Origin: UBA2377 sp964429385
GTDB taxonomy: Bacteria; Verrucomicrobiota; Verrucomicrobiia; Opitutales; Opitutaceae
Assembly: GCA_964429385.1 (NCBI GenBank)
Contig: CAYSBR010000003.1
Coordinates: forward strand, 1 to 64,000
Length of the DNA: 64,000 bases
Direction of reading: 5' to 3'
In this document: positions 59,243 to 64,000 of the stretch, in pieces
Numbering within the stretch: the first letter of the stretch is position 1
Layout of the letters: each line of letters starts with the position of its first letter
The notes under the pieces: generated by a model
Seen by the model: only the letters and a program-made list of their open reading frames with translations
Databases searched by the model: none
Told to the model about the DNA's origin: nothing
Made by a program: the position numbers and the translations under genes

Positions 59243-61167
59243 CCGCCTCCACCCGGCGTTTCCACGCCGAGATCGAAACCCCATCCCCTCTCCAGGTACC
59301 GGCCGATCGGGCCGCGCTCACCGGCTGGTGTTTCGCCGCGGGCGAGCTTTCGCCGCCCTCCGTGCGCTTGTCCACCCCCGTCGGCATCCTTCCTCTCGCC
59401 ACACGGTGTGATCGCGATGATGTGGCCCGGCGTTTCCCCGACCAAGCCGCCGCGCGGGCCTGCGGATTCACCCTCGCCGGACAATTGCCGGCCGGACTGC
59501 ATGTCGCGCGACTCGAAGCCCGGCTGCCCGACGGCGACTGGCATGTCTGCAAGATCCTGACGCTGGCCGTGACCGAAGCACCGCTCGCCTGCAAGGTCGA
59601 GTTTCCGGCGACCGCAACCCCCATCACGACCCGCACCTTCGTCGAAGGCTGGGCGCTGCACCCCGCGCAACCGATCACCGCGCTCACCCTGCGCTACGGG
59701 CACCAGGAAATCCCGGCGCACCTCGGCCGATCGCGGCCCGATCTGCCGGCAAGATTTCCCCATTCTCCCCGCGCGGCCGCCGCGGGCTTTCGCAGCGCCA
59801 CGATTCTCTCCGCCGGCCAGGGCCCGCTCCGCCTTCGGGCCAGACTGGCCGACGGCGCCACATCCGTTGTCCGCACCCCACTGCAGGTCAGCATCCTCAC
59901 CGACGAGAACCACGGCCCGGAACTAAACTGGAACCACCCGCGTATCCCCCTCCCTGGCTACGCCCAGCGGCCCCCCCCCACCGCAATCCCGGCCCAGGTG
60001 CCGCAAAACATTCTCTTCATTCTCTACGGCAACCTCACCGCCAACAGCTCCCTTCAGGTCAGCGCTTTCGCCAATGCCTTGGCCGATGCCGGGCACCGTT
60101 GCGCGCTCGCCCTGCCCGACGATGTCGAAACCCTCCGCCATCAGATCGCGCCCCGCTACCGGGTGATGCTGCACGCCGAGGCCATCCGCACCGGCGGCGG
60201 ATTCGCCAACGGCCGGGGACCGGATATCGTTCATGCGTGGACCACGCGGGAATCCGTGCGCGGCGTCGCCCTCGCGGTGCGGGCGCGACATGGCGGACGC
60301 TTGGTGGTCCAGCTGGAGGACAATGAGCAGGAAATCCTCGCGCAACGCCTCGGCCGCCCCTGGCCGGAGCTGGCCGCCCTGCCCCCCGGCGAAATCGATG
60401 CACTCGTGCCGCCCGATCTGGCCCACCCCCGGCACAGCCGCGCTTTTCTCGAAGCCGCCGACGGCGTCACCCTCATCACCGGGCGTCTGCGCGAGCATGT
60501 GCCGGCCGGCAAACCCTGCGTGACCATCCATCCCGCCGCCGACGAGCGCTATTTTTTCCCTCGCCCTCCCGCACTCGAATTCCGTCAGGCCCTCGGCCTT
60601 GCCGACGAGGCGACGGTCCTCTGCTACCCCGGCAACTTGCACGCCGCCAACGCGGCGGAAATCCAGGCCCTCTACCTCGCTGTGGCCGAGTTGAATGAAG
60701 CGGGCATCCCCGTGGTGCTGATCCGGGCCGGCACCGACAGTATCCCCCTGCCCGGTGATCTCGCGACACGGACCCGTCCATACGTCATCGCTCTCGGCCA
60801 GATACTAAATCACCGCCACCTGCCGCCACTCCTGGCCTTGGCCGACATTCTCGTGCAACCCGGCGTGCCGGATGCCTTCAACGACTATCGCTTCCCTTCC
60901 AAACTCCCGGAATTTTTCGCGATCGGCCGGCCGGTCATCCTGCCCCGCACCAATCTGGGCGAGCTGACCCGCCACGGCACCGACGCCTATGTGCTCGAAC
61001 GCGCCGATGCCGCCGGCATCGGTCGCGCCATCCGGGAACTGCGCGCCGATGCCGCCCTGCGCAAGCGCCTCGCCGAAGGGGCCGCCGCATTTGCCGCCCG
61101 CCACTTCAGCTGGCCGCGCAGCGCTGCGGCGCTTGCCAACTTCTACCTGACGCTGGCACCGTCCTGA
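59239..61167 (+). CDS. Family 4 glycosyltransferase with two N-terminal beta domains
   Basis: A 642-residue protein. Two beta domains lead: residues about 15-110 (ALTGWCFAAGEL...DRDDVARRFPD...ACGFTLAG) and about 115-215 (FVEGWALHPAQ...RPDLPARFPH...AAGFRSAT). Both share the pattern GW, R-x-D, F and GF. The C-terminal GT-B part (about 250-642) starts ILFILYGNLTANSSLQVSAF and has a donor-site segment ADILVQPGVPDAFNDYRFPS. It probably adds a sugar to the exported glycan, with the beta domains acting in substrate or partner binding. Confidence 0.82.
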   Translation: MTASTRRFHAEIETPSPLQVPADRAALTGWCFAAGELSPPSVRLSTPVGILPLATRCDRDDVARRFPDQAAARACGFTLAGQLPAGLHVARLEARLPDGDWHVCKILTLAVTEAPLACKVEFPATATPITTRTFVEGWALHPAQPITALTLRYGHQEIPAHLGRSRPDLPARFPHSPRAAAAGFRSATILSAGQGPLRLRARLADGATSVVRTPLQVSILTDENHGPELNWNHPRIPLPGYAQRPPPTAIPAQVPQNILFILYGNLTANSSLQVSAFANALADAGHRCALALPDDVETLRHQIAPRYRVMLHAEAIRTGGGFANGRGPDIVHAWTTRESVRGVALAVRARHGGRLVVQLEDNEQEILAQRLGRPWPELAALPPGEIDALVPPDLAHPRHSRAFLEAADGVTLITGRLREHVPAGKPCVTIHPAADERYFFPRPPALEFRQALGLADEATVLCYPGNLHAANAAEIQALYLAVAELNEAGIPVVLIRAGTDSIPLPGDLATRTRPYVIALGQILNHRHLPPLLALADILVQPGVPDAFNDYRFPSKLPEFFAIGRPVILPRTNLGELTRHGTDAYVLERADAAGIGRAIRELRADAALRKRLAEGAAAFAARHFSWPRSAAALANFYLTLAPS

Positions 61168-61172
61168 CCTTC

Positions 61173-62075
61173 ATGTCCGTCCCGTCATCGCGCTTGCTTG
61201 TCACCGGCGGGCGAGGCCGCCTCGCCTCGCTGATCGCCGACCATTTTCGCGCCCCCGTCCACGAGGTGACCCTTTTTTCGCGACAGGCGGCGCCGGGCTT
61301 CCGCCCACTCGACACTCTGCCGGAGCCCGGCCAACTGGCGGGTGCCCACGCCCTCCTCCATCTGGCCTGGAGTTCCCTGCCCTCCACCTCCGAACAACAA
61401 CCCGGTCTCGAAGAGCAACACGACCTGCCTTGGCTGGACCGGCTGCTGGAGGCGCTGGCCGCTTGCCCCCCAGGACGACGGCCGCTGCTGGTGTTCTTTT
61501 CCTCCGGCGGCACAGTGTATGGCAACGCACCCGGCCGGCCCAGCCGGGAAGACGATGTCTGTCGCCCCATCGGCCGCTACGGCCGGGCCAAGCTATCGGC
61601 TGAGGAGCGGATCACCCGGCAGGCCGCCGCGCAGGGGTTGCCCTGCGCGATCCTGCGCATCTCCAACCCCTATGGCTACCCCGTGCCCAAAAACCGCGCC
61701 CAAGGGCTCATCCCCCACGCGCTGCGCTGCGCGGTCGAGGAACAACCGCTCACCCTCTGGGGTGACGGCGGCGCCCGGAAAGATTTTCTCTATTACACGG
61801 ACTTTCTTTCCGCACTCGATTCGGTCCTGACCCAAAGGTTGACCGGCACCTACAACCTCTGCGCCGGAGAATCCCACAGCGTGCTGGAGGTCATCGCGCG
61901 AATCGAAACCGAAACCGGAAAACGCATCCTACTCCGCCATGAACCGGCCCCCGGCTGGGATGTGCGCGACAGCCGGCTCGACCCGGAACGATTTTCCGCC
62001 GCCACCGGCTGGAAGCCTCAAGTCTCCCTGGCCGAGGGCATCCGGCGTGCCGCCGCGGGCTACGTCCACCACTGA
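61173..62075 (+). CDS. NAD-dependent nucleotide-sugar epimerase/dehydratase
   Basis: A 300-residue SDR protein with LLVTGGRGRLASLIADHF at the N terminus (a variant GxxGxxA cofactor site), FFSSGGTVYGN and YGRAKLSAEE as the catalytic YxxxK. RISNPYGYPVPKNRAQGLIP, KDFLYYTDFLSAL and the late ATGWKPQVSLAEGIRRAA fit UDP-glucose/GDP-sugar epimerase-like enzymes. It supplies an activated sugar for the wzt cluster. It lies 5 bases after the glycosyltransferase gene. Confidence 0.85.
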   Translation: MSVPSSRLLVTGGRGRLASLIADHFRAPVHEVTLFSRQAAPGFRPLDTLPEPGQLAGAHALLHLAWSSLPSTSEQQPGLEEQHDLPWLDRLLEALAACPPGRRPLLVFFSSGGTVYGNAPGRPSREDDVCRPIGRYGRAKLSAEERITRQAAAQGLPCAILRISNPYGYPVPKNRAQGLIPHALRCAVEEQPLTLWGDGGARKDFLYYTDFLSALDSVLTQRLTGTYNLCAGESHSVLEVIARIETETGKRILLRHEPAPGWDVRDSRLDPERFSAATGWKPQVSLAEGIRRAAAGYVHH

Positions 62076-62080
62076 CCGCC

Positions 62081-64000
62081 ATGCCCGCCACGCCCGACCG
62101 CCCCGCTTCGGACCGCCCCCTTCTCTGGATATTCGGGGCAATGCTGCTCATTACCCTCTGGTGCGCCACCCGCGGCTGGCACGACGGCCTGCTCGACCGC
62201 CATGAGTTTCGTCAGTTGCAGACCGCTCTCACCACCCACTGGATGCAGACGACGGGCTGGCAGCTGGACTACGCCACGCCACTGTTCGGTCCGCCCTGGT
62301 CCGTGCCGATGGAGTTCCCCGTTTACCAGCTTATCGTCGCCCAAGTCAGCACGCTGCTCGGCACCGGGATCGAACCCACCGCCCGCGGCGTCAGTCTTTT
62401 TTTCTTTCTCGCTCTGCTGCCTGCGCTCCACGCCCTGACCCGACTGGTGACCTCCACCCGCGCCCACCGCCTGCTGATCGTGGCCGCCGTGCTGGCCTCC
62501 CCCACCTACCTCTTCTACGCCCGCGCATTCATGATCGAGACGACCGCCCTGTGTTTCTCGGTCTGGTTTTTGTTGGGCAGCGCACGCACCGCGCAACAGG
62601 CCGACTGGCGCTGGGCCGCGCTCAGCACCCTGGCCGGCGGCCTCGCCGCGCTCGCCAAAACCACGACATTCCTGATCTTCTGCCCACCCGCCGCAACGCT
62701 GGTCTTTTGGATCTGGCGCCAACAGGGCCGGCCCTTTCAAGAGCGGCTCCGTCCGGCATTGCTGACGGCGATCCCTGTCGTCCTCTCCCTCGCCCTCGGC
62801 CTCCTCTGGGTGAGACACGCGGATGCGGTCAAGCACTCCAACCCCTTCACAGGCTTTCTCTCTTCCGCCGAACTCGCCAAATGGAACTGGGGCACCTTCG
62901 GCCAGCGGATATCCCCGGAGTTCTGGCGGGAATTCTGGCACAATTTTTCCGGCTTTGTCCTCGGCGAAATCCCGCTCGCCGCGGGTCTCGTCGCCTTCAC
63001 CCTGGCCGGCCCAAGCCATCGCCGGGCCGCCCTGTGGTGCATCGGCAGCTTTCTCGCCGGTCTGCTCCTGTTCTCCAACCTGTTCTACCACCACGACTAT
63101 TACTACTGCGCCAACGCGGTGTTCCTGCTTGCGGGCGCAGGCATCCTCCTCGCCGGGGCTTGGGTCAACGAACGCATCCCACGGGTCACCCGCGGTCTCC
63201 TGCTCGTCCTGTTTTTCGTCGGCCAGCTGTTCGTTTATGAACGCGGTTACGCCAGTTACCATCGTCGCGAACTGCCCTCGCCCCCCGTCATCGCCACGGC
63301 GATCCGGCACACGCTCCCTGCGGACGACGTGATCCTGATCTATGGCTGGGACTGGAATGCCACCCTCCCTTATTATGCCGGCCGGAGGGCCGTGATGGTG
63401 CCGCAAGGCCGTGAACACGAAATCACCGTGCTGGAGACCATCCTTGAGCGACTCCCCCCTCACCGCATCAGCGCCATGGTGGTGCGTTCGGATACCCTGA
63501 ACCGTGACCCGGCCTTTATCCGCTGGCGCACCGACCGCTTCCACCTCACTCCGGCCCCCGTGGCCACCAGCGAAGGGGGCGATCTCTACCTGAGGGAAGA
63601 CCTTCTATCTTCCGCGGCCGCACTCCCGCCCGACCTTCCCGGCCTCACCCTGCAATGGAACCCACCCGCCGCCTTTCCCGCCACCACCCCCGTGGCGACC
63701 GAAACCCTGCAACTGGCGATCTTCTCTCCCGCCCCCCTCATCGGTCACACCCAATATGGCATGATGGCCGGAGAACTGGGCGGGCACCCCATCCTGCAGG
63801 CCCATGCGCCCTCCGAGCTCATTTTCACCCCGCCCGCCGGAGCCCGCACCCTTGTCGCGGAGTATGGCCTGCCCGACGCAGCCCATACCGGCGGCCCCGC
63901 CGTCACCGACGGCATCGGGGTGGAAATTATTGAACTCATGGCCGACGGACGGCGTCGCACCCTTTACCGCCGCACCCTTGATCCGGCCAACCAGCCCGCC
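62081..64000 (+). CDS. GT39-like polyprenyl-sugar glycosyltransferase, partial
   Basis: This is a membrane protein open from ATG 62081 to the window edge (at least 640 residues). The first periplasmic loop has DRHEFRQLQTALTTHWM, with acidic residues where GT39/ArnT-type enzymes bind metal and the lipid-linked donor. About eleven to twelve helices follow to residue 400, including LASPTYLFYARAFMIETTAL and HHDYYYCANAVFLLAGAGIL. A soluble domain starts after about 410. It would transfer a sugar from a polyprenyl donor on the periplasmic side. It is 5 bases after the epimerase gene. The C terminus is outside the window. Confidence 0.82.
   Translation, partial: MPATPDRPASDRPLLWIFGAMLLITLWCATRGWHDGLLDRHEFRQLQTALTTHWMQTTGWQLDYATPLFGPPWSVPMEFPVYQLIVAQVSTLLGTGIEPTARGVSLFFFLALLPALHALTRLVTSTRAHRLLIVAAVLASPTYLFYARAFMIETTALCFSVWFLLGSARTAQQADWRWAALSTLAGGLAALAKTTTFLIFCPPAATLVFWIWRQQGRPFQERLRPALLTAIPVVLSLALGLLWVRHADAVKHSNPFTGFLSSAELAKWNWGTFGQRISPEFWREFWHNFSGFVLGEIPLAAGLVAFTLAGPSHRRAALWCIGSFLAGLLLFSNLFYHHDYYYCANAVFLLAGAGILLAGAWVNERIPRVTRGLLLVLFFVGQLFVYERGYASYHRRELPSPPVIATAIRHTLPADDVILIYGWDWNATLPYYAGRRAVMVPQGREHEITVLETILERLPPHRISAMVVRSDTLNRDPAFIRWRTDRFHLTPAPVATSEGGDLYLREDLLSSAAALPPDLPGLTLQWNPPAAFPATTPVATETLQLAIFSPAPLIGHTQYGMMAGELGGHPILQAHAPSELIFTPPAGARTLVAEYGLPDAAHTGGPAVTDGIGVEIIELMADGRRRTLYRRTLDPANQPA

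Noticed and set aside
62060..63544. 494-residue minus-strand ORF opposite the GT39-like gene
   Set aside because: Shadow frame; the plus strand encodes helices and a catalytic loop.

Overview
The window looks like a chromosomal segment of a GC-rich Gram-negative bacterium of the Verrucomicrobiota, most likely near Opitutaceae. This is inferred from the complete alternative complex III operon, the heptose epimerase, the polysaccharide export genes and the style of the intergenic repeats. It was not tested by any database search. I recognised no rRNA, tRNA, IS element or CRISPR array.

Region 1 (1-6.6 kb) holds housekeeping genes: the FAD/NADPH half of a sulfite-reductase-type flavoprotein (cut by the left edge), an RluB-family pseudouridine synthase, an SH3-like secreted protein, folD, a response-regulator/histidine-kinase hybrid, proC and hldD. 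The last three genes are close or overlapping. A bidirectional terminator separates them from the next operon.

Region 2 (6.7-17.8 kb, minus strand) is one tightly packed respiratory operon: a small protein, ActA-ActB-ActC-ActD-ActE-ActF of alternative complex III, a small membrane protein, a CcoN-like membrane subunit, a CcoO-like cytochrome c and a membrane-anchored monohaem cytochrome c. The CcoN homologue has lost nearly all haem and copper ligands and the active-site tyrosine. It therefore cannot be a normal oxygen-reducing subunit, although its two cytochrome c partners look intact. This is the most unusual feature of the window.

Region 3 (18.6-23.2 kb, minus) is a tripartite MacAB/TolC-like exporter. 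Region 4 (23.3-46.7 kb) starts with the ABC-2 permease Wzm and a CapD/WbpM-type dehydratase, followed by a VapBC-like toxin-antitoxin pair, a large membrane protein, a frameshifted kinase-fold gene, and a Wzx/Wzy O-antigen or exopolysaccharide operon running leftward from 45.5 to 32.0 kb. The part from about 34.8 to 45.6 kb is visibly more AT-rich than its surroundings and looks horizontally acquired. Region 5 (47.4-64 kb) has a GbsR-type regulator, a Wzz/KpsE-like chain-length protein, a DUF4143 ATPase, the Wzt ATPase with its carbohydrate-binding tail, and a plus-strand cluster with a methyltransferase, a kinase-fold/GT2 fusion, a second methyltransferase, a coiled-coil protein, a GT4, an epimerase and a GT39-like membrane protein cut by the right edge. 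Methyltransferase, kinase and coiled-coil parts next to Wzt resemble a split WbdD-type chain terminator.

A dispersed repeat family recurs in the non-coding gaps between about 18 and 51 kb. It consists of heptanucleotide-periodic low-complexity arrays plus a GC-rich core containing GCGGAGCGCACGGCCCAC. The arrays also lie in frame inside a 935-residue membrane protein and a nucleotide-sugar epimerase, and they form the 3' ends of two genes.
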